A stretch of 64,000 nt of DNA from DASVEG01 sp035540495 (GTDB lineage Bacteria > Actinomycetota > Acidimicrobiia > Acidimicrobiales > CADCTF01): assembly GCA_035540495.1 (NCBI GenBank), contig DATLGL010000048.1, positions 1 to 64,000 on the forward strand. Reading direction: 5' to 3'. Position numbers and translations under genes: made by a program. Below are positions 32,533-41,615 of the stretch, piece by piece. The stretch's first letter is position 1, and each line of letters begins with the position of its first letter. A model generated the notes under the pieces. That model had not been told where the DNA came from. It was given only the letters and a program-made list of their open reading frames with translations, and made no database searches.

Positions 32533-34329
32533 TCAGCGCAGCCGGCCCGCCTCGAACGCCGCTTGCTCCGCCGCTTCGAGGGCCTGTTCGACGATGTCGA
32601 GGCCGCCGTCCCAGAAGTGAGGATCGGCGAGATCGCAGCCGACGATCTTGCCGAGGTCTTCCGGCGCCATCGATCCACCGGACGAGAGCATGTGGAGGTA
32701 CCGGGGGACGAAGTCGCTCCCCTGCTCCTGGTACTGCTTGTAGACGCTCAGCGCCAACAGCTGCCCGTACGCGTAGGCGTACACGTAGCCGGGCGTCCCG
32801 ATGAAGTGCGGGATGTAGCTCCACCACGTGCGGTAGCCCTCGGTGACCTCGACCGCATCGCCGAGCATCTCGGTCTGCGACGCCGCCCACAGCTCGCCGA
32901 AGCGCTCGACCGACAGCTCGCCCTCGGTGCGGCGGGCGGTGTGGACGGAGTTCTCGAACCGGTTCATCGCCGTCTGGCGGAAGATCGTGGCGATCGAGTC
33001 CTCGATGTTCGACGCCAGCAGCGCGAGGCGCTCGTTCGGATCTTGCACCGACTCGAGCACCCGCCCGAACGTCACCGTCTCGCCGAACACGCTCGCCGTC
33101 TCGGCCAGCGTCAGCGGCGTGCCCTGGTGGTACACGCCCTGCTCGCGTGCCAGGTACGCGTGCAGCGCGTGGCCGAGCTCGTGGGCGAGGGTCATCACGT
33201 CGCGCCGGCGGTTGGTCCAGTTGAGGAAGACGTAGGGGTGCACCGACGGCACCGTGTACGCGCAGAACGCCCCGCCCCGCTTGCCCGGCGCGGGAGGCGC
33301 GTCGATCCAGTTCTTGTCGAAGAACAGCTCGGCCGTCGCCGCCGCCTGCTCGCTGAACGAGGCGTACGCGTCGATCACGATCTGGCGCCCCTCGTCCCAG
33401 CTGATCTCCTCCTCGGTGTCGGCCACCGAGGCCATCCGGTCGTAGTCGGCGATCTTGTCGAGACCGAGCACCTTCGCCTTCAGCGCGTACCAGCGCTGCG
33501 GGATGTCGTAGCGCTTCTGCACGCTCGACACGAGGGTCTCGACGCTCTCGTCGCTCGCCTCGTTCGACAGGTTCCGCGAGGAGATCCAGGTCTCGTAGTT
33601 CCGCAGGCGGTCGTCGGTCGCCTTGTCGGCCAGCAGGGTGTTGAAGATGTAGGCCCGCGTGCGCAGGCCGGGCTTCAGGCCTTCGGTGACGGCCTCGGCC
33701 GCGGTGCGCCGCACCTCACGATCGGGGTGACCCAGGCGCGACAGGACTTGGTCGAGCGTCGTCTTCTCCCCGTCGAGGGTGACCTCGATCGCGCTGGTCT
33801 CCTGGCTGAACAGCCGGGCCCACGCGCTCCGGCCGGTCACCGCCTTCTCGGTGAGGATCTTCTCCTCGGCCTCGCTCAGGAGATGCGGCTTGTAGGCACG
33901 AACCGTCCGCAGGTGGTGGCGCGCGAAGGCGAGCCCGTCGTCGGCGAGGAGGCGCTCGGCGTGGTCGTCGGGGAGGGCCGTCCACTCCAGGTCGAAGAAG
34001 ATCAGCCTCGTCGCGATCTGCGTCGACCGCTCCTGCACCTTCTGCATGAGCGCGCCCGTCTTCGGGTCGGTGGTGTCGACGGCGAACCGGAGGCTCGCAT
34101 ACGAACCCGCCCGCCCGAGCAGCTCCTGCAACTGCGACTGGCAGCGCATGAACTCGCCCAGGGCGTGGGCGTCCATCGACGAGACGGTGCCCCGCACGCC
34201 GGCGAGCTCCTCCGCCATCCGCTCGGCCTCGGCGAGCAGCTCCTCGATCTTCGCCTCGGCTTGATCGTCGGCTGCGCCGTCGAGCAGGTCGGAGAGGTCC
34301 CAGTGCACCGTGTTGACGTCGGTCGCCAT
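32533..34329 (-). CDS. pepF: Oligoendopeptidase F (M3 metallopeptidase)
   Basis: 598 residues, the normal PepF length. The zinc motif HELGH lies at residues 383-387 with the downstream Glu in LAETASVFGE. The N-terminal lobe is helical (WDLSDLLDG, AEAERMAEELAG), and the M3 fold is shown by GGAFCAYTVPSVHPYVFLNW, GTPLTLAETASVFGETV and GTPGYVYAYAYGQLLALSVY. It degrades short peptides in the cytoplasm. The ATG at 34329 has a TAGCTT box 6 nt upstream, which suggests leaderless translation. It diverges from the hypothetical gene at 34347. Confidence 0.95.
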   Translation of the reverse strand: MATDVNTVHWDLSDLLDGAADDQAEAKIEELLAEAERMAEELAGVRGTVSSMDAHALGEFMRCQSQLQELLGRAGSYASLRFAVDTTDPKTGALMQKVQERSTQIATRLIFFDLEWTALPDDHAERLLADDGLAFARHHLRTVRAYKPHLLSEAEEKILTEKAVTGRSAWARLFSQETSAIEVTLDGEKTTLDQVLSRLGHPDREVRRTAAEAVTEGLKPGLRTRAYIFNTLLADKATDDRLRNYETWISSRNLSNEASDESVETLVSSVQKRYDIPQRWYALKAKVLGLDKIADYDRMASVADTEEEISWDEGRQIVIDAYASFSEQAAATAELFFDKNWIDAPPAPGKRGGAFCAYTVPSVHPYVFLNWTNRRRDVMTLAHELGHALHAYLAREQGVYHQGTPLTLAETASVFGETVTFGRVLESVQDPNERLALLASNIEDSIATIFRQTAMNRFENSVHTARRTEGELSVERFGELWAASQTEMLGDAVEVTEGYRTWWSYIPHFIGTPGYVYAYAYGQLLALSVYKQYQEQGSDFVPRYLHMLSSGGSMAPEDLGKIVGCDLADPHFWDGGLDIVEQALEAAEQAAFEAGRLR

Positions 34330-34335
34330 GCGGGC

Positions 34336-34341
34336 AAGCTA
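34336..34341 (-). promoter_or_regulatory. Candidate -10 box (TAGCTT) for oligoendopeptidase F
   Basis: On the minus strand TAGCTT lies 6 nt before the ATG at 34329, in the 17-bp gap between divergent genes. Confidence 0.5.
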
Positions 34342-34346
34342 GCCCC

Positions 34347-34745
34347 GTGGCCGACACTTCCTCCGGGGCATTCCGCTACGACCGGCGCCCGGTCGATGAC
34401 ACGCCGGTCACCACCGCCGAGCTCCCACCGACGCCGGTGCGCGATCGGAACATCCCCGCGACGGCCTGGACGGACGCACCGGACGAACTGCTCCACCTCG
34501 GCGACGAACTGCCCGGTGCGCCGGTCGCCGACTACAAGCGGCGGATCGGCGGGTGGCTCCTCTGGCGCGCCGGCCCGGCGACGAAAGCCAGCGCGATCTA
34601 CTGGGCCTGCTCCGCCGCCGATCCTTCGGTGACACATTCGTTCCGGCTGTTCGCGGAGGGTGGCGGCGAGGGAGTCGGCCCTTCCGGAACCACCCACGAC
34701 AGCTTCCGGTCGTGGAAGGAAGACCTCCGCGACAACCAGCCCTGA
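34347..34745 (+). CDS. Hypothetical protein
   Basis: 132 residues from GTG at 34347. I do not recognise the family. The sequence is Pro/Asp-rich at the N-terminus and has LLHLGDELPGAPVADYKRRIGGWLLWRAGPATKASAIYWAC in the middle, then FRSWKEDL near the end. No TM helix or catalytic motif is seen. The GGWLLWRAGPA phrase suggests a short conserved core. It is divergent from the oligoendopeptidase gene with a 17-bp gap and lies 62 bp upstream of sufC, which has its own TAGACT box. Confidence 0.6.
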   Translation: MADTSSGAFRYDRRPVDDTPVTTAELPPTPVRDRNIPATAWTDAPDELLHLGDELPGAPVADYKRRIGGWLLWRAGPATKASAIYWACSAADPSVTHSFRLFAEGGGEGVGPSGTTHDSFRSWKEDLRDNQP

Positions 34746-34795
34746 AGCGGTCGGCCGAGGGCGCTCGGCCATTTCCACTACCGGCATAGGAGAAA

Positions 34796-34801
34796 TAGAC
34801 T
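34796..34801 (+). promoter_or_regulatory. Candidate -10 box (TAGACT) for the sufC-sufS-sufU operon
   Basis: TAGACT lies 6 nt before the GTG at 34808. No other Shine-Dalgarno lies at a usual distance. Confidence 0.5.
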
Positions 34802-34807
34802 GAACGG

Positions 34808-35556
<749 letters not shown>

Positions 35557-35566
<10 letters not shown>

Positions 35567-36801
35567 ATCTTCCGCTCGACGTCGACAAGGTCAAGAAGGA
35601 CTTCCCGATCCTCGACCAGCAGGTGAACGGGAAGCGCCTCGTGTTCCTCGACAGCGCGGCGTCGAGCCAGAAGCCGACGCAGGTGATCGAGGCGATGTCT
35701 CGCTACTACGAGACGACCCACGCCAACGTCCACCGGGGCGTCTACGCCATCGCCGAGGCCGCGACCGCGCAGTACGAGGGCAGCCGCAACGCCGTCGCCC
35801 GCTTCATCGGAGCGAAGCGCACGAGCGAGATCGTCTACACGAAGAACGTCACCGAGGCGATCAACCTGGTGGCGAACTCGTGGGGTCGCGCGAACCTCCG
35901 CGAAGGCGACGTCGTCCTGCTCACGGAGATCGAGCACCACGCCAACCTCGTCCCCTGGCTGATGCTCAAGGACAGCATCGGCATCGAGCTCCGCTACATC
36001 CCGATGGGAGGCGACGGCGGGCTCGACCTGAACGACCTCGACCGCCTCGTCGACGGGGTGAAGCTCGTCGGCGTCACCGCGATGTCGAACGTGCTCGGTG
36101 CCATCACACCGGTGCGGCGCATCGCCGACGCCGCTCACGCCGCCGGCGCGCTGGTGCTGGTCGACGCGGCGCAGTACGTCCCCCACCTCAAGACCGACGT
36201 CGAGGCGCTGGGCGCCGACTTCCTCGCCTTCACCGGCCACAAGCTGCTCGGACCGACGGGCATCGGCGTGCTGTGGGGACGCGAAGACCTGCTCGACGCG
36301 ATGCCCCCGTTCCTCGGTGGCGGCGACATGATCCGCGACGTCCGTCTCGACGGGTTCACCCCGAACGAGCTGCCGTGGAAGTTCGAAGCCGGCACTCCCC
36401 CGATCGCCGAGGCGATCGGTCTCGAGGCAGCGATCGAGTACCTGAACGGTCTCGGGATGGAAAAGGTCCGCAAGCACGAGGTCGAGCTGACGGGGTACGC
36501 GATGCGCTCGCTGAAGGAGCGCCACGGCGACAAGATCACCATCCACGGCCCGTCGGAGCCGGCGATGCGGGGCGGCGTCCTCAGCTTCGCGTTCGCCGAC
36601 CTCCACCCACACGACATCAGCCAGGTGCTCGACCAGCACGGCGTGTGCGTACGGGCCGGCCACCACTGCGCCAAGCCGCTGATGCGACTGCTGCAGGTGA
36701 GCGCCACGGCGCGCGCCTCGTTCTACGTCTACAACGACGAAGCCGACGTCGACGCGCTCAACGAGGCGCTCGACGAAGCCGCGAGCTTCTTCGCCTTCTG
36801 A
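35557..36801 (+). CDS. sufS: Cysteine desulfurase SufS
   Basis: 414 residues from GTG at 35557. It is a PLP enzyme that removes sulfur from Cys as a persulfide. PLP Lys229 sits in FTGHKLLGPTG, the persulfide Cys371 in RAGHHCAKPLM, and other class II landmarks are LDSAASSQKP, THANVHRGVYAI, TEIEHHANLVPW, VDAAQYVPH and FEAGTPPI. It overlaps sufC and is followed 31 bp later by its sulfur acceptor sufU, the usual actinobacterial and Gram-positive order. Confidence 0.96.
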
Positions 36802-36832
36802 CGCCCGACGCCTGAGCAAGACTGGATCCGAC

Positions 36833-37333
36833 ATGCCCGGCCTCGAAGACCTCTACCGAGAGATCATCCTCGACCACTACCGCAGCCCCCGGAACCGGGG
36901 CGAACTGCCGACGCCGCCGGCGACGATGGCCGAGGGCTTCAACCCGCTCTGCGGCGACGAGATCCAGGTGTACCTGCAGGTCGACGGCGACCGCATCGAC
37001 GACGTGAAGATCGGCGGTCAGGGCTGCTCGATCAGCCAGTCGTCGGCGTCGATGATGTCGGCCGCGATCAAGGGCAAGACGGTCGACGAGGCCCGCGCGC
37101 TGATCCGGGCGTTCAAGGCGATGATGTCGATCCACGAGCACCGGTTGGGCGGCGAAGGCGCCGACGCGGGCGACGGCGACGAGGCGGTCGAGGCCGCCGC
37201 GACGGTCGACGACGTGAAGCTGGGCGACCTGGAGGCGCTCCAGGGCGTCGTGAAGTTCCCGGTCCGGATCAAGTGCGCGACCCTCAGTTGGAACACCCTC
37301 CAGCAGGGTTTGGACGACGCCGCCGCCAGCTAG
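36833..37333 (+). CDS. sufU: SufU zinc-dependent sulfurtransferase / scaffold
   Basis: 166 residues. SufU accepts the persulfide from SufS through Zn ligand exchange. The three Cys Cys40 (NPLCGDE), Cys65 (GQGCSISQ) and Cys148 (RIKCATLSW) plus Asp42 are in their proper places, as in the Zn site of SufU. The insertion between the second and third Cys that distinguishes SufU from IscU is present and holds an acidic patch (GEGADAGDGDEAVE). It is in the sufC-sufS-sufU operon and followed by a ferredoxin gene 37 bp later. Confidence 0.95.
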   Translation: MPGLEDLYREIILDHYRSPRNRGELPTPPATMAEGFNPLCGDEIQVYLQVDGDRIDDVKIGGQGCSISQSSASMMSAAIKGKTVDEARALIRAFKAMMSIHEHRLGGEGADAGDGDEAVEAAATVDDVKLGDLEALQGVVKFPVRIKCATLSWNTLQQGLDDAAAS

Positions 37334-37369
37334 CGTGCCGGGCCGTCCGTCCTGATCCGAGGAGGCCCC

Positions 37370-37561
37370 GTGAGAGTCGTCGTCGACTTCGACATGTGCC
37401 AGAGCAACGCCGTCTGCCAGGGAGTGGCGCCGGAGGTCTTCGAGGTGCGCGACGACGGCTATCTGTACATCCTCCAGGAGAACCCGAGCGAGGAGCTCCG
37501 CTCGAAGGTGGAAGACGCGGCCCGGTCGTGTCCGGTGCAGGCGATCACCATCGAGGACTGA
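37370..37561 (+). CDS. [3Fe-4S]-type ferredoxin
   Basis: 63 residues from GTG at 37370 with GGAGG upstream. It begins MRVVVDFDMCQSNAVCQG and ends ARSCPVQAITIED. Three Cys (Cys10, Cys16, Cys54) match the P450-type ferredoxin pattern in which the fourth Cys position is another residue (here Asn13), so a [3Fe-4S] cluster is likely. The following gene encodes a ferredoxin reductase, so the two probably form an electron-transfer pair, either for a P450 elsewhere or for Suf-related reduction. Confidence 0.9.
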   Translation: MRVVVDFDMCQSNAVCQGVAPEVFEVRDDGYLYILQENPSEELRSKVEDAARSCPVQAITIED

Positions 37562-37570
37562 GCCGCTTCC

Positions 37571-38794
37571 TTGCCAGATCTCGGATCCGTCGTCGTCGTC
37601 GGCGCGTCCCTCGCCGGGATGCGTGCGGCAGAGGCGCTGCGGCGTGAGGGCTTCGACGGGCAGCTCACGCTCGTCGGAGCGGAGACCCACTGGCCACCGT
37701 TCGACCGGCCACCGCTCTCGAAGCAGGTGCTCGTCGGCAAGTGGGAGGCCGACAAGGCCGTGTTGCGCACCGACCTCGACCCCGCGACCGACGACCGCCT
37801 CGAGCTCCGCCTCGGGCGCCGGGCGATCGACCTCGACGCGGCCGAACGCCGCATCACCCTCGACGACGACACCACCCTCGACTACGACGGCCTGATCATC
37901 GCCACGGGTGCGACGCCGCGGACGCTGCCGGGCGTGCAGCAGGTGACCGGCATCCACGTCCTGCGAACGATCGACGACTGCTCATCGTTGCGCCGCGATC
38001 TCGACGGCCCGGCCTACGTCACGGTCATCGGCGCGGGCTTCATCGGCTGCGAGGTCGCTGCCGCCGCACGTGCCCTCGGCCACCCCGTCGCGCTCGTCGA
38101 GGCCCTTCCGCTGCCGCTCGTGCGGGTGCTGGGTGAAGACATCGGGAAGATGACCTCGGAGCTCCATCGCGAGCACGGCGTCGAGCTCCACCTCGGCTCG
38201 GGAGTCGAGGGCATCGACGGTGTGCAGCGGGTCGAGGGTGTCCGCCTCACGAACGGCGAGGTCGTCAAGGCAGACGTGGTGGTCGTCGGCATCGGCGTCA
38301 CGGCCAACACCGACTGGCTCGCGGCGAGCGGGCTCGTGATCGACAACGGCGTGCTGTGCGACCAGTCGCTCCTCGCCGCTGGCGCCGAAGGCGTCGCGGC
38401 CGCGGGTGACGTCGCTCGGTGGCCGAACCCTGTCTACGACGGCGCGCTGATGCGGATCGAACACTGGACCAACGCGGCGGAGCATGGCGAGCACGCGGCT
38501 CGCTCGCTCCTCGCGTGGGCGCGCGGCGAGGAGCCGCCGGCGTTCGAGTCGATTCCCTACTTCTGGTCGGAGCAGTACGGCGTCCGGTTCCAGATGGTGG
38601 GGACGTGGGCCGAAGGCGACGAGCAGCACGTGGTCGAAGGTGATCCGCTCGGGCCCGAACGCAAGGGCGTGATCGCGTTCGTTCGTGGCGACCGGGTCAT
38701 CGGGGCGCTGTGCGTCAACCGGCCGAACCGCACGCTGCCGTGGCGCAAGCACATCGAGGCGCGAGCAACGTATCCCGTGCCCGAACCGGAGTAG
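37571..38794 (+). CDS. FAD-dependent ferredoxin reductase
   Basis: 407 residues from TTG at 37571, 9 bp after the ferredoxin. Two Rossmann folds are visible: FAD loop VVVVGASLAGMRAAEALR near the N-terminus and NAD loop VTVIGAGFIGCEVAAAARALG at about 155, with ATGATPRTLPG and AAGDVARWPNP typical of rhodocoxin/terpredoxin reductases. It transfers electrons from NAD(P)H to the neighbouring ferredoxin. The C-terminal domain (YFWSEQYGVRFQMVG) is complete. It is followed by an MFS exporter. Confidence 0.93.
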   Translation: MPDLGSVVVVGASLAGMRAAEALRREGFDGQLTLVGAETHWPPFDRPPLSKQVLVGKWEADKAVLRTDLDPATDDRLELRLGRRAIDLDAAERRITLDDDTTLDYDGLIIATGATPRTLPGVQQVTGIHVLRTIDDCSSLRRDLDGPAYVTVIGAGFIGCEVAAAARALGHPVALVEALPLPLVRVLGEDIGKMTSELHREHGVELHLGSGVEGIDGVQRVEGVRLTNGEVVKADVVVVGIGVTANTDWLAASGLVIDNGVLCDQSLLAAGAEGVAAAGDVARWPNPVYDGALMRIEHWTNAAEHGEHAARSLLAWARGEEPPAFESIPYFWSEQYGVRFQMVGTWAEGDEQHVVEGDPLGPERKGVIAFVRGDRVIGALCVNRPNRTLPWRKHIEARATYPVPEPE

Positions 38795-38804
38795 CGGCGC
38801 GGCC

Positions 38805-40214
38805 GTGGCGGTACCGGCCGCTCTCCGCCCGCTCCGCCACAAGCGCTACGCGCTGATCTGGACCGCTGGCCTCGTCTCGAACATCGGCACGTGGCTGCAG
38901 ACGGTCGCCGTCGGCTCCCTCGTCACGGGTCTCACCAGCAACCCCATCTGGACCGCCGTCGCGTACGTCGCCGGGTTCCTGCCGATGAGCGTGCTGTCGC
39001 CCATCGGCGGCGCGCTGGCCGACCGGTTCGACCGCCGACGATGCACCGTCGCCGGCGTGTTGATCGAGGCGATGCTCGCCGGCGCGCTCGCGGTCTTGGT
39101 CGCGACCGGCCGCACGTCGCCGGTCGTGATCAACCTGCTCGTGTTCGTGGCCGGATGCGTCTCCGCGCTGCGCATGCCGTTCCAGCAGGCGATGCTGCCC
39201 GACCTCGTCCCGCCGGAAGACCTGGTCGGCGCGGTGTCACTCGGCTCGGCGCAGTGGAACCTCGGACGCGTCGTCGGCCCTGCGTTCGCGGGGATCGTCA
39301 TCGTCGCCGGATCGTTCTCGCTCGCCTTCACCCTCAACGCGATCTCGTTCCTCGCCGTGGTGCTGGCGTTCGTGTTCGTGCGGGTGCCGTCGCCGACCAC
39401 CGACGAGGAGTGGCCGGGCGTGATCGCCCAGATGAAGGCCGGCGCTCGGGCGGTTCGAGCCGAGCCGGGTTGCCGCTCCGCGATGGTGCTCGTGGCGGTC
39501 GCGGCCGGCATCGGCGCCCCGTTCATGGCGCTGATCGCCGCCATGGCCGACGAGTTCGTCGACGGCGGACCGAAGCGCATCGCCGCCGCCACCGGCGCGC
39601 TGACCACCGCGCAAGGGTTCGGGTCCGTCGTCGGCGCCCTCATGCTTCCGTCGCTCGTGAACCGCTTCGGCCGCCAGCGGGTGATCTTCGGTTCGATCCT
39701 CGCCATGGGCGCCAGCCTCGTCCCGTACGCGCTCGCGCCGACGGTCGCCGCCGCCGTCCCGGGCCTCGCCGTCACCGGCGGCATCTACATCTGCGTGCTC
39801 TCGGGCCTGAGCGCCATCGTGCAGCTTCGGGCCCCGACGGAGTTCCGCGGTCGGGCGATCAGCCTCTTCTGGTCGGTGATGTCGATTGTCTTCCCCATCG
39901 GGGCCTTCGTCCAGGGCGTGATCGCCCGCAACGCTGGCATGAGGGCGACGACGCTGCTGTCCGCAGGGATGCTCGTCGTCGTCACGCTCGTGCTGCGAGC
40001 GCTGCGGCCCCGGACGTTCGAGGCCCTCGACGACCGCCTCGAGCTAGAGGAAGTAGAGGAACCCGAACGCCTCGTCGCGGAAGTGGAATCCCTCGTCGCG
40101 GAGGGCGACTCCCCAGTCACCCCGCACCTCGGGGTTGGTCTCCTCCATGCCATGGTCGGCGACGAGGAAGAAGGCGGTGTCGTCGAAGACGCCGGCCCGC
40201 TCGATCGCCGCTAG
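38805..40214 (+). CDS. MFS transporter (EntS/MFS_3-like)
   Basis: 469 residues from GTG at 38805. About twelve hydrophobic segments are present, with LRHKRYALIWTAGLVSNIGTWLQTVA at the N-terminus and the loop-2 motif GGALADRFDRRR. The TM core ends near residue 405 (TLVLRALRPRTFEAL). The last ~57 residues are read antisense through the 3' end of the convergent phosphodiesterase gene and look like a stop-loss extension. EntS-like MFS_3 members export siderophores or drugs; the substrate here is unknown. It lies 10 bp after the ferredoxin reductase, so it is probably in the same operon. Confidence 0.88.
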   Translation: MAVPAALRPLRHKRYALIWTAGLVSNIGTWLQTVAVGSLVTGLTSNPIWTAVAYVAGFLPMSVLSPIGGALADRFDRRRCTVAGVLIEAMLAGALAVLVATGRTSPVVINLLVFVAGCVSALRMPFQQAMLPDLVPPEDLVGAVSLGSAQWNLGRVVGPAFAGIVIVAGSFSLAFTLNAISFLAVVLAFVFVRVPSPTTDEEWPGVIAQMKAGARAVRAEPGCRSAMVLVAVAAGIGAPFMALIAAMADEFVDGGPKRIAAATGALTTAQGFGSVVGALMLPSLVNRFGRQRVIFGSILAMGASLVPYALAPTVAAAVPGLAVTGGIYICVLSGLSAIVQLRAPTEFRGRAISLFWSVMSIVFPIGAFVQGVIARNAGMRATTLLSAGMLVVVTLVLRALRPRTFEALDDRLELEEVEEPERLVAEVESLVAEGDSPVTPHLGVGLLHAMVGDEEEGGVVEDAGPLDRR

Positions 40215-41534
40215 CACCTCCCCCAGCCGAGCGTCGGTGTCGCGCACGCTGGCGTAGGCGATCTCGGAGTGCGGTCCGCCCTCGTGGAAGGCGGAGTCGG
40301 TGAGGGTGAAGTTCATCCACGTGAACGCCGGCGTCGCCTGCGCCCACTGCTCGACGCACGCCTTGGTGCCTGCGTGGTCGATCTTCGACATCTGCTTGTA
40401 GTCCTTCGACGGCCGGACGAACCGCTCGGTCGCGTGCTCGAGCTCCGACGCAGGGAAGCTCGGCGGGTAGTCGCCCGCTCGGATGGCGTCGAACGTCGAC
40501 CAGCTCGCGCCCCGGTCGGTCGGCTCGTCGATCGAGATCGTCAGCGCGCCGGGCATCGCACGGCGGACCGCCTCGTGGATCGTCTCCACCTCGGGCGACA
40601 GCCGCTGCATCGCCCATGCCCACGTCGCAGGCGAGTTGGTGATCACCTGCTCGTCGTTCTCGCGGTCGTACCACGCGTTGTGGACGATGCCGTGGTGGCC
40701 CGGGTAGCAGCCGGTGAGCGTCGCGGTGTGGTTCGCGAGCGTCACGGTCGGAAGACCGGACATGGCGCCGTAGCGGAAAGACGTGCCCATGCCCATCAGC
40801 CGGGCGACGTTGGGCGCCTCACCCGCGGCAGCCATGGCGTACAACACGTTGGGGTTGCACCCGTCGAGCAGGAAGCCGACGACGTGGTTCGGGCGGTCGC
40901 CGGCGGCGTCGGTTTCCAGCAGATCGCCGAGCGGCTCGCCATCCTGACGGGCGAGCAGCGCGTCGTCTCGCGTTCCACCGTTCATGGCCGTTCCCTGCTT
41001 CGGCTCGACGCCCAGCAGCGCCAACGCGGTGGGAGCGACGTCGATGAGGCGGCACGATCGATCGACCATCCCGTTCTGCTTGACCCCCTTGCCGGCGAGG
41101 ATGAACGGGGCACGGGCCTGGATCACGTCGATCGAGCCGTGCTCGCCCCGGTGCCCACCCTGGTCTTCCCAGTTGTGGGCCGCGGAGTGGATCACGCACA
41201 GATCGGGAGCGAAGGGCGAGTCGAAGAGCTGGGCGACCTGCTCGAACGCGTTCGGGTAGCTGTTCTCGTTCCGCGTCGGGAAGAGGTTCGCCTTCTCGTT
41301 CTCGACGCCGGCGAATCGATCGTCGCTCTGGTCGCCGAGCGGGTCTCGCCCCTCCACCGCCTCGACGTGGAACGACCACGAGTTGCCGTCGTCGTGGCGG
41401 CGGAAGCGCACCCGGCCGTCGTGCGCGAGCGCCTCGTACTCGTCCGGGCCGGTGGTGCGCAGGACCATGTCGACGATCGGCTCCATCTCCGAGGAGAGGA
41501 GGACGTCGAGGGCGTCGTCAGGCGTCCGTCTCAC
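40044..41534 (-). CDS. Nucleotide pyrophosphatase/phosphodiesterase-like protein, apparently circularly permuted
   Basis: 496 residues from GTG at 41534. Alkaline-phosphatase-superfamily metal and active-site residues are all present but in an unusual order. His132 in RGEHGSIDV and DVAPTALALLG, normally C-terminal, come first. The normal N-terminal part follows: FLLDGCNPN (Asp224), PTVTLANHTATLTG with candidate nucleophile Thr265, LTDSAFH (Asp413, His417) and VADHGMEE (Asp460, His461). The reaction is probably phosphodiester or nucleotide pyrophosphate hydrolysis. No signal peptide is seen. The last 171 bp overlap the MFS gene tail-to-tail. A TACAGT box 7 nt before the GTG suggests leaderless transcription. 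Confidence 0.8.
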   Translation of the reverse strand: MRRTPDDALDVLLSSEMEPIVDMVLRTTGPDEYEALAHDGRVRFRRHDDGNSWSFHVEAVEGRDPLGDQSDDRFAGVENEKANLFPTRNENSYPNAFEQVAQLFDSPFAPDLCVIHSAAHNWEDQGGHRGEHGSIDVIQARAPFILAGKGVKQNGMVDRSCRLIDVAPTALALLGVEPKQGTAMNGGTRDDALLARQDGEPLGDLLETDAAGDRPNHVVGFLLDGCNPNVLYAMAAAGEAPNVARLMGMGTSFRYGAMSGLPTVTLANHTATLTGCYPGHHGIVHNAWYDRENDEQVITNSPATWAWAMQRLSPEVETIHEAVRRAMPGALTISIDEPTDRGASWSTFDAIRAGDYPPSFPASELEHATERFVRPSKDYKQMSKIDHAGTKACVEQWAQATPAFTWMNFTLTDSAFHEGGPHSEIAYASVRDTDARLGEVLAAIERAGVFDDTAFFLVADHGMEETNPEVRGDWGVALRDEGFHFRDEAFGFLYFL

Positions 41535-41541
41535 GGCCGGA

Positions 41542-41547
41542 ACTGTA
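41542..41547 (-). promoter_or_regulatory. Candidate -10 box (TACAGT)
   Basis: On the minus strand TACAGT lies 7 nt before the GTG at 41534. Confidence 0.4.
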
Positions 41548-41615
41548 CGAAGCGGAAGAATGATTCGCTCGCGAGGGAACGAGTTCCCATACTGGAGCGT
41601 CGAACACGGCGGACA

